Shown here: positions 30,620-41,092 of the stretch, one piece after another
Layout of the letters: every line of letters begins with the position of its first letter
How positions within the stretch are numbered: position 1 is the first letter of the stretch
DNA from: Nonomuraea cavernae
Lineage (GTDB): Bacteria; Actinomycetota; Actinomycetes; Streptosporangiales; Streptosporangiaceae
Length of the DNA stretch: 64,000 bases
Reading direction: 5' to 3'
Assembly (NCBI RefSeq): GCF_014646355.1
Contig: NZ_BMNH01000004.1
Coordinates: 263,100-327,099, forward strand
Translations under genes and position numbers: made by a program
The notes under the pieces: model-generated
What the model was told of the DNA's origin: nothing
The model's input: only the letters and a program-made list of their open reading frames with translations
The model's database searches: none

Positions 30620-31489
30620 CAGGCACGCTCGAAACGCCCGCCCCAGGCGAGGGGGGTGGGCGTTTCGCCGTGTCAGGATCCGGCAGGCCAGGACCGCCAG
30701 GCCGCCGAGGGCCGCCGCGACGGTCAGGGCGGCGCCGAGTGGCGCGGGCGCCTGCTGGACGAGCATGAACACGCCCATGACCAGCACGAACCAGCCGAAG
30801 GCGCGGCGCAGCCGGTCGCCGTCGATCCGTCCGGCCAGCGCGCCGCCGAGCAGTCCTCCCGCCACGGCGGCGGCGGCCACCGGCAGCGCCAGCGTCCAGT
30901 CGATCGTGACGCTCTGCAGGTAGCCCGCCAGGCCGGCCAGCGACTTCATCGCGATGACCAGCAGCGAGGTGCCCACGGCGATGCCCATCGGCAGGCCGCC
31001 GAGCAGCACCAGCGCCGGGACCACCAGGAAACCGCCGCCGGCGCCGACCAGTCCGGTGACGACCCCGACCGCCACGCCCTCCAGCACCACGTGCGCGAGC
31101 GGCAGGTCGGAGCCGGTCGGGCGGGGCTCCCGGGGACGGCGGCCCCGGATCATGGCGATCGCGGTGGCCGACATCATGACGGCGAACCCGGCCAGGAGCA
31201 GTGGCTCGGGCAGGTGCGGCCCGAGCAGGCCGCCCCCGTAGGCGCCCGCCATGCCGGCCAGGCCGAAGATCAGCCCGGTCCGCCACCGGATCCGCCCGGC
31301 ACGGGCATGACCGACGGCGGCGGCGAGGCTGGTGGCGGCCACCACGAACAGGGAGACCGCGATGGCCGTCCTGGCCGGCAGCCCGGCCAGGTAGATCAGC
31401 AGCGGCACGGTGAGGATCGAGCCGCCGCCGCCGAACAGGCCCAGGGTCACGCCGACCGCGACGGCGGCGGCGAGGGTGACGGCCATCAT
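30584..31489 (-). CDS. TauE/SafE family sulfite/sulfur-anion exporter
   Basis: A membrane permease of about 301 residues with seven to eight spans, of the TauE/SafE family that moves sulfite, sulfoacetate or similar anions. The duplicated family motif is visible as LGLFGGGGSILTVPLLIYL near residue 18 and VTGLVGAGGGFLVVPALVLL near residue 150. ATG 31489 uses GGGG inside the operator as ribosome site; GTG 31498 is also possible. Family similarity seems to end near residue 272; the last 30 residues run through a terminator-like hairpin and into the DoxX gene. It is the downstream member of the persulfide regulon. Confidence 0.83.
   Translation of the reverse strand: MMAVTLAAAVAVGVTLGLFGGGGSILTVPLLIYLAGLPARTAIAVSLFVVAATSLAAAVGHARAGRIRWRTGLIFGLAGMAGAYGGGLLGPHLPEPLLLAGFAVMMSATAIAMIRGRRPREPRPTGSDLPLAHVVLEGVAVGVVTGLVGAGGGFLVVPALVLLGGLPMGIAVGTSLLVIAMKSLAGLAGYLQSVTIDWTLALPVAAAAVAGGLLGGALAGRIDGDRLRRAFGWFVLVMGVFMLVQQAPAPLGAALTVAAALGGLAVLACRILTRRNAHPPRLGRAFRACLLPQPRGAADDR
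30630..30667. terminator. Bidirectional hairpin after DoxX gene
   Basis: CGAAACGCCC (30630-30639) pairs with GGGCGTTTCG (30658-30667), with further G/C pairing inside. It follows the DoxX stop by 10 bases but lies inside the last codons of the convergent TauE reading frame. Confidence 0.7.
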
Positions 31490-31494
31490 GGCCG

Positions 31495-31510
31495 ACACCC
31501 CTGGGGGTAT
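31495..31510 (-). promoter_or_regulatory. CstR/CsoR-type operator before TauE gene
   Basis: ACACCCCTGGGGGTAT is a near-perfect copy of the ATACCCCC/GGGGGTAT palindrome at 33518 and covers the ribosome-site region of the TauE gene, so a bound repressor would block expression directly. Confidence 0.7.
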
Positions 31511-31517
31511 GTAGAGG

Positions 31518-32099
31518 TCATGATTCGACGGGGTTCCGGCGCAGCCGGGCGATGACGGCGTCGAGGTCCGTGCCGCCGCGCCGGTTGTAGGGGAGTCTGG
31601 CCAGCAGCATCCCCATGGCGCAGGTGTCGGTGAGGGCCGCGACGGTCAGCCCGGCCCCGACCAGGCCGGCCACCACCGTCGCCGCGGGCACCCAGGCGCC
31701 TGCCACGACCGAGGCGAGCACGATGCCTCCCGCCGTGAGGCGGACCTGACGTTCCAGGCTCCACCGCTGCTTCCCGCGGGTGACCGGGGCGCCGGCCGCC
31801 ATCCAGGCGTTCATGCCGCCGTCGAGCACGGCGACGTCGGTCAGGCCCGCGCCTTCCAGCGCCTCCCGCGCCCGCGCGGCGCGCCCCCCGGACTGGCAGA
31901 TCAGCACCATGCTGCCGCCGGCGTCGGCGACGATCCGGCGTAGGTGGGCGTCGACCTGCTCCAGCGGCAGGTTGAGCGCGCCGGGGATGTGCGCGGTGCC
32001 GAACTCCGCCGGGGTGCGGACGTCGACCACGAGCACGTCGGGGTTGGCGGCGACGAGCGAGCGCATGGCCTCGACGCCGATGTGGGTTGTGCCGTTCAC
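31518..32099 (-). CDS. Rhodanese with C-terminal membrane domain
   Basis: A 193-residue protein. Residues 8-105 form a rhodanese domain with VVDVRTPAEFGTAHIPGAL and the active-site loop LICQSGGRA, whose cysteine near residue 69 would carry persulfide sulfur. Residues 118-193 hold two membrane spans of the DUF2892 type (LTAGGIVLASVVAGAW, then a Cys-containing second span with DTCAMG). The plan matches rhodaneses that handle sulfane sulfur at the membrane. GTG 32099 has AGGAG 8 bases upstream. It is part of the CstR-controlled set, with a weaker operator upstream at 32137. Confidence 0.85.
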   Translation of the reverse strand: MNGTTHIGVEAMRSLVAANPDVLVVDVRTPAEFGTAHIPGALNLPLEQVDAHLRRIVADAGGSMVLICQSGGRAARAREALEGAGLTDVAVLDGGMNAWMAAGAPVTRGKQRWSLERQVRLTAGGIVLASVVAGAWVPAATVVAGLVGAGLTVAALTDTCAMGMLLARLPYNRRGGTDLDAVIARLRRNPVES

Positions 32100-32136
32100 A
32101 GTGAGATCTCCTGTATCGCGTAGAGCAGGGGAAGGA

Positions 32137-32150
32137 TGTCCCCAGGGGTT
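32137..32150 (-). promoter_or_regulatory. Weak CstR/CsoR-type operator
   Basis: TGTCCCCAGGGGTT lies between the MBL-rhodanese and rhodanese genes. It keeps the CCCC-N-GGGG centre but lacks the outer TA/TA of the other sites, so binding is less certain. Confidence 0.4.
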
Positions 32151-32155
32151 GGTAA

Positions 32156-33496
32156 TCAGGGGGTGTCGTGTGTGTGGAGGGCGTCGGCTACCTCGGCGAT
32201 GCCCGCGCCGTTCAGCGCGACCGGCTGGTAGCCCTCGCGGGCCAGCACGGTGGCCGCCACGGTCGCCCGCCGGCCCGTCGCACAGGCCACGAGCACCGGC
32301 CGGTCCTTGTCGAGCCCGTCCGGCAGGCCCTCGGTGACCAGATCGGGAAGGAACCGCTCGATCGCGCCGTCCACCCGGACCTCCTCCCGCTCCGACGGCA
32401 TGCGCACGTCGAGCAGCCGGCTCGCCGGCTGAGCGAGCCGGGTCAGGAAGCCGGGCAGGTCCACCAGGTCGAAGCGCTGGGTGGCGGAGTCGCCCAGGTC
32501 GTGGATGATCCCCCGGACGGAGTCGAAGCCGATCCGGGCCAGCTGGGTGATCGCCTCGGCGGTGTCCTGGCCGGGCTCGGCCACCAGCGCGATCGGCGAC
32601 CCGTACGGCACCAGCCAGCCGGCCCAGCTGCCGAAGTCGGTGTCGAGCTCGATGCCGAGCGAGCCCGGCAGCATGCCCGCCGCCTGGGCCGCGCGCGGGC
32701 GGATGTCGACCACCTGGACGTCCGGCGGCAGGTCGTCGGGTGCCAGCTCGGGGGCCGTGACGGGGGGCATGGGCGGCACGCCCAGCGTGTTGGCCGGGCC
32801 CATGTGACGGTAGAAGGCGGGGATGGGCAGCGGGGCGGCGAGCAGCCGGTCGGCGAACTCGTCGGCCTCGCCGATGCCGATCATCGGGTTGCCGTCCAGC
32901 TCGTCCCCGATGGTCGAGGTGTGCCGGCCGGCGCCGGTCGTGGTGCAGAACGAGCCCTCGCCGTGGGTGGGGAACAAACCCACCTCGCGGGGGAGCGCCG
33001 CCAGCCGGCGCAGCGAGCCGTGCTGCAGCCTGGCCAGCGAGCGCGCCCGCTCGGGCCCCAGCAGGTCGGGGCGTCCGACGGACGTCACGAGCAGGCTGCC
33101 GCCGGAGAAGACGGCGACCGGCGCCCCGTCCACCAGCACCAGGTAGCTGGTGTGCTCGGGGGTGTGGCCGGGCGTGTGGATGGGCCGGATGGTCAGCCCG
33201 TCGCCGGCCTCGATGTCCTCCAGGTGGTAGGCGGGCGTGTGCCGGTAGGCCGCCGCGGACGCCGCCGGCAGCACCAGCTCCGCGCCGGTGCGGAGCGCGG
33301 CCTGCTCGGCGCCGGAGAGGTAGTCGTTGTGCAGGTGGGTCTCCAGGACGAAGCGGAGCTCCAGGTCACGCTCCTCGGCCGCGCTCAGGAACCGGTCGAT
33401 GTCGCGTTGCGGGTCGACGAGGATCGCCCTGCCCTCGTGGACGAGCAGGTGGCTCTGGTCGCCCAGCCCGTCGGTGCGGAAAGAGATGACATCCAT
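32156..33496 (-). CDS. MBL-fold persulfide dioxygenase/sulfurtransferase with rhodanese domains (CstB-like)
   Basis: A 446-residue fusion. Residues 1-240 are a metallo-beta-lactamase domain with THLHNDYLSG near residue 54 (the form used by this subgroup), HTPGHTPEH near residue 108 and PTHGEGS near residue 175, which supply the metal ligands of a persulfide dioxygenase. A degenerate rhodanese domain follows (VQVVDIRPRAAQAAGM near residue 260, no active cysteine) and then a C-terminal rhodanese with LVACATGRRATVAA near residue 405, whose cysteine would bind sulfane sulfur. It resembles CstB of Staphylococcus in plan. ATG 33496 follows GGAAGGGGG; a perfect operator lies 22 bases upstream. Confidence 0.88.
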   Translation of the reverse strand: MDVISFRTDGLGDQSHLLVHEGRAILVDPQRDIDRFLSAAEERDLELRFVLETHLHNDYLSGAEQAALRTGAELVLPAASAAAYRHTPAYHLEDIEAGDGLTIRPIHTPGHTPEHTSYLVLVDGAPVAVFSGGSLLVTSVGRPDLLGPERARSLARLQHGSLRRLAALPREVGLFPTHGEGSFCTTTGAGRHTSTIGDELDGNPMIGIGEADEFADRLLAAPLPIPAFYRHMGPANTLGVPPMPPVTAPELAPDDLPPDVQVVDIRPRAAQAAGMLPGSLGIELDTDFGSWAGWLVPYGSPIALVAEPGQDTAEAITQLARIGFDSVRGIIHDLGDSATQRFDLVDLPGFLTRLAQPASRLLDVRMPSEREEVRVDGAIERFLPDLVTEGLPDGLDKDRPVLVACATGRRATVAATVLAREGYQPVALNGAGIAEVADALHTHDTP

Positions 33497-33517
33497 GGAA
33501 CGCCCCCTTCCCAGGGA

Positions 33518-33533
33518 ATACCCCCGGGGGTAT
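33518..33533 (-). promoter_or_regulatory. CstR/CsoR operator, perfect palindrome
   Basis: ATACCCCCGGGGGTAT is a perfect 16-base palindrome, 22 bases upstream of the MBL-rhodanese start. It is the type of GC-tract palindrome bound by CsoR-family tetramers. Confidence 0.8.
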
Positions 33534-33540
33534 AGAATCG

Positions 33541-33570
33541 GTAAAAAAGTGGGCGGGCTCTCGCCCGCCC
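33541..33570 (-). terminator. Intrinsic terminator of the CstR-like gene
   Basis: On the minus strand GGGCGGGC-GAGA-GCCCGCCC is followed by ACTTTTTTAC: an 8-base GC stem and a T run, 8 bases after the CstR-like stop. One of very few classical terminators in the window. Confidence 0.85.
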
Positions 33571-33578
33571 GTGCCCGC

Positions 33579-34948
<1,370 letters not shown>

Positions 34949-34952
<4 letters not shown>

Positions 34953-36568
34953 ACGCGCGGCTGGTGCTCGGCCTCGTCCGGCACGAGACCGTGTCGTTCT
35001 TCCGGGCTCCGATCGCCGCCGTCTTCACCCTCGCGCTGCCGCTGATGATGATGGTCATCCTGGGCGCGAGTGTGGGCAACGCGGTGATCGAGGACCGGTC
35101 GGGGGTCCGGGTGATGCAGTTCGTCATCCCGGTGCTGGCGGTGTTCGGCATCGCCCAGGCGTGCTTCGGCACGCTCGCGATCCACCTGGCCGACCTGCGC
35201 GACCGGGGCTACCTGAAGCGGCTGCGCGGCACTCCCGTGCCGGCCTGGGCGGTGATCTCCGGCCTGGCCGGGGCGACGCTCGTGGTGTCGATGGTGACCG
35301 TCGTGCTGCTGCTCGGCACCGGAATGATCTTTTACGACCTGCGCCTGGTGGGACGGACCCTGCCCGCCCTCGTGCTGAGCCTGCTGGTCGGAGCCGGGTG
35401 CTTCGCCGCGCTCGGCTTCGCGCTGGCCGCGGTGGTGCGCGGGGCGGCGGTGCAGATGGTCGGCACCGGGCTGCTGCTGGCGCTGGCCTTCATCTCCGAC
35501 ATCTTCCTGCCGAACGCCCCGCTGCCGCGCTGGCTGGACGTCATCGGCTGGATCTTCCCGTTGCGGCACTTCGCCAACGCCGTGGGCGACGGTCTCAACC
35601 CGTTCCTGCCCGGGACGGGGTTCTACGGCGATCACCTGGCCGTGCTCGCCGTCTGGGGGATCGCGGGCGTCGCTGTGGCGCTCTGGCGCTTCCAGTGGGA
35701 ACGGCCGCCGGAGCGCGTCGCCACGGCCAGTCCGGCGGCCCGTCCTGTCCGTCCGGCCGGCCCGGACCGCCCGGGGCGGGTGGCCCGCCCGGAGCCGCCG
35801 ACCGGCCGGCCGACGCCTGGACGGCTGGTGCGGGGTCAGGTGGCGCACGCGCTCTCACGGCTGCGCCGCGACCCGGCCACCGCGTTCTTCACCGCGATCC
35901 TGCCGGTGTTGATCCTCGTGCTGATCTCGCTGGTCTTCGGCGACGTGCGGACGCAAGGGGTGAGGCTCGCGCAGTTCATGATCGCATCCATGATCACCTA
36001 CGTGATCGGCATCGCCGGCTACGTCAACCTGGCCGAGACGATCAGCACCGACAAGGACCGGGGAATCGTCAAGAGACTGGCCGGCACGCCGCTGCCCCGC
36101 TGGGCCTACTACACGGGCGCGGCGACCACCGGGCTCTGCGTGACCCTGGCCGCCGCCGTCGCCCTGGTCGCGGTGGCGGTGCTCGGTTTCGGCGCGGAGG
36201 TGCGCCCCGGCATGCTCCCCGGAGCGCTGGTGGCGATCCTGCTCGGGTTCGCCTGCTTCTCGGTGCTGGGCGCGCTGGTCTCCACGCTGGTCTCCAAGGG
36301 CGCCACGGCCAACGCGGTCACGTTGAGCTCGTTCCTCCTGCTCGCGTTCGTCTCGGAGGTGTTCGTGGTCGGCGGGACCCTGCCCGCCGGACTGCGCGCG
36401 GTCGGCGACCTCTTCCCGGTCAAGCACACCGCCCTCGCCCTCCTCGCCGCGCTGGACCCGGCTGGCCGGCCGTGGCCGTGGACCGACCTCGCCGTGCTCG
36501 CGGGCTGGACGGTCGCGGGCGTCCTGGCGATCGCCGCCGTCACCCGGTGGCGGAGCGCCACCCGCTGA
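34949..36568 (+). CDS. ABC-2 type permease, internally duplicated
   Basis: A 539-residue protein in which two ABC-2 permease domains are joined head to tail (about residues 1-255 and 300-539), each with six spans. Matching elements are LRDRGYLKRLRGTPVPAWA near residue 86 and STDKDRGIVKRLAGTPLPRWAY in part (DKDRGIVKRLAGTPLP) near residue 372, and FPLRHFANAVGDGL against FPVKHTALALLAALD. The halves are joined by a Pro/Arg-rich cytoplasmic linker (residues about 258-290). Most such exporters use a homodimer of single-domain permeases; here one chain supplies both halves. Partner of the ATPase at 34032. Confidence 0.85.
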
Positions 36569-36573
36569 CGACC

Positions 36574-36610
36574 GGGCCCGAAAGTCCCGGGCGGCGGGGA
36601 CCTTGGCCCG
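36574..36610 (+). promoter_or_regulatory. Two-part DosR/DevR-like site before Ddn-like gene
   Basis: GGGCCCGAAAGTCCC (36574-36588) is followed, 22 bases from AAAGTCCC, by TTGGCCCG (36603-36610). The site lies directly after the permease stop and about 105 bases before the next gene. Confidence 0.6.
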
Positions 36611-36692
36611 TACCGGACCCGCGTCCCCGCTGCGATGCTGGCAGCGAACGAGGTCAGCCCGACCCGACGACCCACGAAGGGGGCGCGTGACC

Positions 36693-37193
36693 GTGAACGG
36701 CACCGTGACCGACGGCCTGCACCGCTACTCGCGCTGGCTCTACCGGGGCGGCCACCCCAACGGGCTGGCCCGCGCGCTGAACAGGATCTCGGCCGTCCTC
36801 CACTCGACCGGGGTGGTGCTGCCGGACCGGCTGGCCACCCTGGAGGTGCCCGGCCGGCGCACCGGCAGGCTCATCTCCTTCCCGGTGGTCGTCGCCGACC
36901 ACGAGGGCGAGCGCTACCTCGTCGCCATGCTCGGTGCGGACACGAACTGGGTACGGAACGTACAGGCCGCCGAGGGGCGGGTGGTGCTGCGGCACGGCCG
37001 CCGTGAGCGGGTACGTCTCGAAGAGGTCGAACCCGGTCTCCGCGCGCCCGTCCTGCGGCGTTACCTGGCCGTCGCACCCGGGGCGCGCCCGCACATCCCG
37101 GTGGACCGGCACGCCCCGCTGGAGGACTTCGAGCGGGTCGCGGCGCGGATCCCGGTGTTCCGCGTCGTGAACGTCCGCCAGGCAGCGGGGTGA
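36693..37193 (+). CDS. F420-dependent nitroreductase-family (Ddn-like) protein
   Basis: A 166-residue split-barrel protein of the deazaflavin-dependent nitroreductase family (PF04075). It shows the conserved order TLEVPGRRTGRLISFPVVV near residue 50, then MLGADTNWVRNVQAAEGRVVL near residue 75 in part (GADTNWVRNVQAAEG), which positions cofactor F420. Relatives include Ddn of Mycobacterium, thought to reduce quinones and nitro compounds, and Ddn-like genes belong to the dormancy regulon there. GTG 36693 is chosen (GGGGG 9 bases upstream); GTG 36687 is close. A Usp gene follows after 34 bases, so both are likely driven from the two-part site. Confidence 0.83.
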   Translation: MNGTVTDGLHRYSRWLYRGGHPNGLARALNRISAVLHSTGVVLPDRLATLEVPGRRTGRLISFPVVVADHEGERYLVAMLGADTNWVRNVQAAEGRVVLRHGRRERVRLEEVEPGLRAPVLRRYLAVAPGARPHIPVDRHAPLEDFERVAARIPVFRVVNVRQAAG

Positions 37194-37227
37194 GCACCCC
37201 GTCGCAACCGGATTCGAGGTGTTGACC

Positions 37228-38085
37228 ATGACCGATCCACGCGGAGTCGTCCTCGGTTACGACGGCTCGGACTTCTCCATGCAGGCCCTGGACTGGGCGA
37301 TCGACGAGTGCGAGCTGCGCGGGCTGCCGCTGACGCTCAGCCACGCGTGGCGCTGGCCGTACGGAGAGGCGCCCGAGGAGGCCAAACTGCATCTGCGCAA
37401 GGCCGCCGAGCACGTCCTCGGCCACGGCGCCGAGTGCGCGCGCTCGTCCAGCACGGTCACCCGCGTCACCACCGACCTGTACGAGGGCTCGCCCGGTGAG
37501 CGCCTCGTCGAGCTGTCCGCCGGCGCCGACCTGGTGGTGATCGGCTGCCGGGGCCTCGGCGCGCTGGCCCGGTCGGTGGTCGGCTCCGTCACCGCCTACG
37601 TCGCGGCGCACGCGACCGCCCCGGTGATCGTGGTGCGCGGCCCCGGCCCGCTCCCTCAGCCGGTGAACCCCGGCCCCGTGGTGCTGGGCCTGGGCCCGGC
37701 CACGCCCGACGAGGCGCTGGAGTTCGCCTTCGGCGAGGCCGCCGTGCGGCAGTTGCGCCTGGTGGCCGTGTACGCCGTGCGCCTGCCCACCATGTCGTGG
37801 GGCATGCCGATACCGCCGCTGCCCGACACCGACGCGTTCGTCCAGGCCGGGCGGGAACAGGTGGAGGAGCGCCTGGCGCCGTGGCGTGGCAGACATCCGG
37901 AGGTCCTGACCGAGGCGCGCGCCGTCATCGGCGCGGCCGGGGAGGTCCTGGGCGAGGCGTCGGCCGGGGCGACTCTCGTGGTCGTCGGAGCGGACCGCAC
38001 CCGGCACCGCCACGGCCGCCTGGGCACGGTCGTCCGCGCGATGGCCGAGCACGCCTCGTGCCCGGTCGCGGTCGTGCCCGCCTGA
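37228..38085 (+). CDS. Universal stress protein, tandem UspA domains
   Basis: A 285-residue protein with two UspA domains. The first begins VVLGYDGSDFSMQAL and has VIGCRGLGALARSVVGSVT as its nucleotide loop; the second is more diverged (PVVLGLGPATPDEAL), with VVVGADRTRHRHGRLGTVV in place of the G-2x-G-9x-GS motif, so only the first domain is likely to bind ATP. ATG 37228 has GAGGTG 6 bases upstream. It follows the Ddn-like gene in the same direction with a 34-base gap and probably shares its dormancy-type promoter. Confidence 0.88.
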   Translation: MTDPRGVVLGYDGSDFSMQALDWAIDECELRGLPLTLSHAWRWPYGEAPEEAKLHLRKAAEHVLGHGAECARSSSTVTRVTTDLYEGSPGERLVELSAGADLVVIGCRGLGALARSVVGSVTAYVAAHATAPVIVVRGPGPLPQPVNPGPVVLGLGPATPDEALEFAFGEAAVRQLRLVAVYAVRLPTMSWGMPIPPLPDTDAFVQAGREQVEERLAPWRGRHPEVLTEARAVIGAAGEVLGEASAGATLVVVGADRTRHRHGRLGTVVRAMAEHASCPVAVVPA

Positions 38086-38092
38086 CGCGCCC

Positions 38093-41092
38093 TCAGGCTT
38101 CCTGGTCCAGCCGCTCCGTCAGCTCCTGGGCGCGCCGCGCCCCCCGGTGGTAGCCGATCTCCAGGCTCATCTGCTCGGCCCGGGTCGTCGAGTCCCAGGC
38201 CGCCTCGATGTCGCCCAGCCGGTGGTGCGTCTCGGCCACCAGCAGGCGCACGTCGATCTCCGCGATGCGGTAGCCGCCGGCCATGGCCATGGTGAGCGCC
38301 TGTCTGAGCTCGCCGAGGACGGCGGTGTCGGGCCTGCCGAAGCGGAGGTCCCAGCGGGAGCGGCCCATCATGGCGCCGATGAGGACGTCGCGCCTGGTGA
38401 TGCCGCGGGCGATGCGGAAGGCCTGGTCGTACCACTGGCGGGCGCCGTCGGCGTCGCCGGCCTGGAGGGCGAGGTCGCCGAGCCCCACGAGGCAGCCGGT
38501 CTCATCGCCCCGCCAGCCCGCCGCCCGGCACACGTCGAGGTTGACCTCGTGCACCCGCCGGGCCTCGTCGGCCCGGCCGAGGTGACGGAGATAGTCGGCG
38601 TAGCGGATGCCGCTCGAACTGTAGAGGGCGGGGATCGGGGTGTGCTCGCGCGCGATGCGAAGGGCCTCGGCGAAGGCCGCGCCCGCGATCTCCGTGCGCC
38701 CTTGGAGGTGGCCCAGCGCGCCGCGCAGGGTCTCGGCGACCAGCACGTCCTCCTCGTCACCGGCGCGGCGGGCGAGCTCGAACGTCTCGTCCACGATCGG
38801 CTCGCAGGACGGCAGCGCGCCCAGGCTGAGATGCAGCTCGGCCATGTTCTGGCAGCTCACCGCGGCGTCGTGCCAGGCTCCGACCGCCCGGAACGCCTGC
38901 GTGGCGCGCCGCGTCGCGACGGCCGCCTCGCGGAGCCGGCCCAGCATCTGCAGGCAGGTGGCGACCTCGTGCTGGATCCACCCCCGGGAGACCCCGTCCC
39001 GCACCAGGGGCCGGCGCATGAGCTCGCCCCGAGGGTAGAAGTCGGCGAAGACGGTCAGCGCCGACTCGTAGGCGCCCAGCTCGCGGGTGATGAGGCCGCG
39101 TTCGCCCTCGTACAGCCGCTCGTGGACCAGGTCGCAGGCGTCGTCGTGGACGCCCGCCCGGCAGGCGTGGTGGACGGCCTCCACGGTGGCGGCGAGGTCT
39201 TCGAGGGTTCGCGCCGCCGCGACGGCGGCCGTCGCGGACAGGTAGTAGTCCATGGCCCTGCGGTGCAGCGCGCGGCGGGCGTCGTCGTCGGCCGCCTGTC
39301 CGCCGAAGAAGTCGCGCACCAGCGGGTGCATGCTCGTCCGCCCCGAGGCGTCGCGGCGGACGATCCTGGCGGCGATGAGATGGCGGAACACGGCCGAGCG
39401 AGCCTGCCGCCACTCGTGGCCGCCCTCCTCCCACGGAATGTCCGGAAGGACCCGGCGCAGCGCGTCGTCCGGGACCGGCGTGCGGAAGACGCTGTAGCGC
39501 ACGAGGAACGTCCGCTCCTCCTCGGACAGGCACGCGTCGTACTCCCGCAGCACCCGGCGGACCAGCACGTCGCGGGGCAGGCTCGGATCGGGGGCGGGCA
39601 GCGACGACACCCTCCGCACGTCGCCGTCGTGGCGCGTCATCAGGTAGGCCGCCACCAGGCTGAGCGTGAGCGCGTGCCCGCCCCAGTCGCGCACCACCTG
39701 CTCGATGGAGGCGTCGGGGCCGTAGATGCCGAGCTTGCGCAGCAGCTCCTTGCCCGGCTCGATCTCCAGCGGCTCCACGTCCACCTGGTGGTGGGTCACG
39801 TACGGGATGAGGTCGAAGACCGGCGCGCGGGTGGTGATCAGGCACAGCGACGCGTGGTCCGGTGTCGCGAAGAAGGTCAGGAAGTCGCGGAGGTCGGCGC
39901 TGGTCACGGAGCCGTAGTGGTCACCCTCCTGATGCTGCATCACCTCGAAGCCGTCCAGGACGAACAGGAACCGGTGCAGCCCGAGGAGCCCGGCCACGCA
40001 CTCGGCCCTGGCCCGTCCGTCCGGCAGTTCGTCGGGGGAGATGCTGCCGCCGCTGACGAAGTCGAGCGCCGCCTCGAGGAAGTCGTCGGCGCTGGCGCGC
40101 TCGGTGAAGCTCCACCAGAAGACACTCAGCTGGTCGTCCTCGGGCGCCGACGCGCTCAGCTGGTCGATCCAGCGGCGGGCGATGCTGGTCTTGCCCTCAC
40201 CGCCGAAGCCGACGAGGCTGATCACCAGCACCTCGTCGTCGCGGGCGCGCTCGTCCAGCTCGCGCAGATGGCTGTCGCGCCCGACCCACTCGGGCAGGGG
40301 CAACGGCGCGAAGTCCATGTGGCGCGCCGCCCGCCGTGGCCGCGCCCGGCCGATCAGCGCCGGCTGCACGTGCGCGGGCTCGGCCCTGACCAGCGGCAGC
40401 GGATCGCTCCGCAGGTCGACCCGTAGCGGTGAGAGCTCCAGCAGGCCGGCGTTGACGGCCCAGGCGGTGTCGCGGTCCTTACCGGCGAGCTCGGCGAGCC
40501 ACGTCTCCGCCACGACTCCGACCACCAGATTTCGCTCGACGTCCAGGACGGCGGCGCCGCTCATGCCGGCGTCGATGTGCTTGGACTCCAGCTGCACGGG
40601 ATCGAGCAGCAGCCGCCGGTCAGCGGGGGCCTCCACCTCGCCGAGGATGATGCCGCGCGCCCAGGCGCCGAAATAGCCGCCCAGCTGGCGATACCCGTAA
40701 CTGCGGAAGGCATGCCAGTGGGAGTCTCCCGCGGCTCCCAGCACGGCCACCCGCTCGACGGGCAACGGCAGCGGGCCGTCCACCTGCAGGCACACCAGGT
40801 CGTCGTCGCTGTCGGAGAAGCACGCGATGACCCACGCGGCGCGCAACTCGGCCGGCTCGGTCCTGCGGCCCGACGACGGGAAGTAGACGCGGACCCGCGC
40901 CTCGCGGCTCGCCCGCGGCTCCACCCCGCCCGCCCGCACCACGTGGGCGCAGGTGGCGATCAGGCCGGTGCGGGAGATCACCACTCCGGTGCCGAGGACG
41001 TTCTGCCCCTCGGGGTCCCTGATCTGCACGGTGAACTCCCTGACGTCCTGCAGGATCACCCGGGGCGCGTCGCCCCCTTCCGGCCCGCTCAT
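38093..41092 (-). CDS. Trypsin-like protease / NB-ARC NTPase / TPR protein (STAND family)
   Basis: A 999-residue three-part protein. Residues 15-215 are a trypsin-like serine protease with the full triad His50 (LIATCAHVV), Asp98 (SDDDLVCLQV) and Ser178 (DAGMSGAAVLD). Residues 268-560 are an NB-ARC/STAND NTPase: EWVGRDSHLRELD, Walker A GFGGEGKTS with Lys301, Walker B FLFVLDGFE with Asp380, then a winged-helix region with HPLVRDFF near residue 590. Residues about 640-990 are helical TPR-type repeats (ARRVHEVNLDVC, ARQWYDQAFRIA and others). The TPRs would sense a trigger, the NTPase oligomerise and the protease act as effector. Start overlaps the Trypco1-like gene (ATGA). Confidence 0.88.
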   Translation of the reverse strand: MSGPEGGDAPRVILQDVREFTVQIRDPEGQNVLGTGVVISRTGLIATCAHVVRAGGVEPRASREARVRVYFPSSGRRTEPAELRAAWVIACFSDSDDDLVCLQVDGPLPLPVERVAVLGAAGDSHWHAFRSYGYRQLGGYFGAWARGIILGEVEAPADRRLLLDPVQLESKHIDAGMSGAAVLDVERNLVVGVVAETWLAELAGKDRDTAWAVNAGLLELSPLRVDLRSDPLPLVRAEPAHVQPALIGRARPRRAARHMDFAPLPLPEWVGRDSHLRELDERARDDEVLVISLVGFGGEGKTSIARRWIDQLSASAPEDDQLSVFWWSFTERASADDFLEAALDFVSGGSISPDELPDGRARAECVAGLLGLHRFLFVLDGFEVMQHQEGDHYGSVTSADLRDFLTFFATPDHASLCLITTRAPVFDLIPYVTHHQVDVEPLEIEPGKELLRKLGIYGPDASIEQVVRDWGGHALTLSLVAAYLMTRHDGDVRRVSSLPAPDPSLPRDVLVRRVLREYDACLSEEERTFLVRYSVFRTPVPDDALRRVLPDIPWEEGGHEWRQARSAVFRHLIAARIVRRDASGRTSMHPLVRDFFGGQAADDDARRALHRRAMDYYLSATAAVAAARTLEDLAATVEAVHHACRAGVHDDACDLVHERLYEGERGLITRELGAYESALTVFADFYPRGELMRRPLVRDGVSRGWIQHEVATCLQMLGRLREAAVATRRATQAFRAVGAWHDAAVSCQNMAELHLSLGALPSCEPIVDETFELARRAGDEEDVLVAETLRGALGHLQGRTEIAGAAFAEALRIAREHTPIPALYSSSGIRYADYLRHLGRADEARRVHEVNLDVCRAAGWRGDETGCLVGLGDLALQAGDADGARQWYDQAFRIARGITRRDVLIGAMMGRSRWDLRFGRPDTAVLGELRQALTMAMAGGYRIAEIDVRLLVAETHHRLGDIEAAWDSTTRAEQMSLEIGYHRGARRAQELTERLDQEA

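Noticed and set aside
38147-40426. A 759-codon open frame antisense to the trypsin/NB-ARC gene
   Set aside because: Composition is Val/Gly/Ala/Arg-biased as expected of a mirror frame, with no domain I recognise, while the other strand shows intact protease and NTPase motifs.
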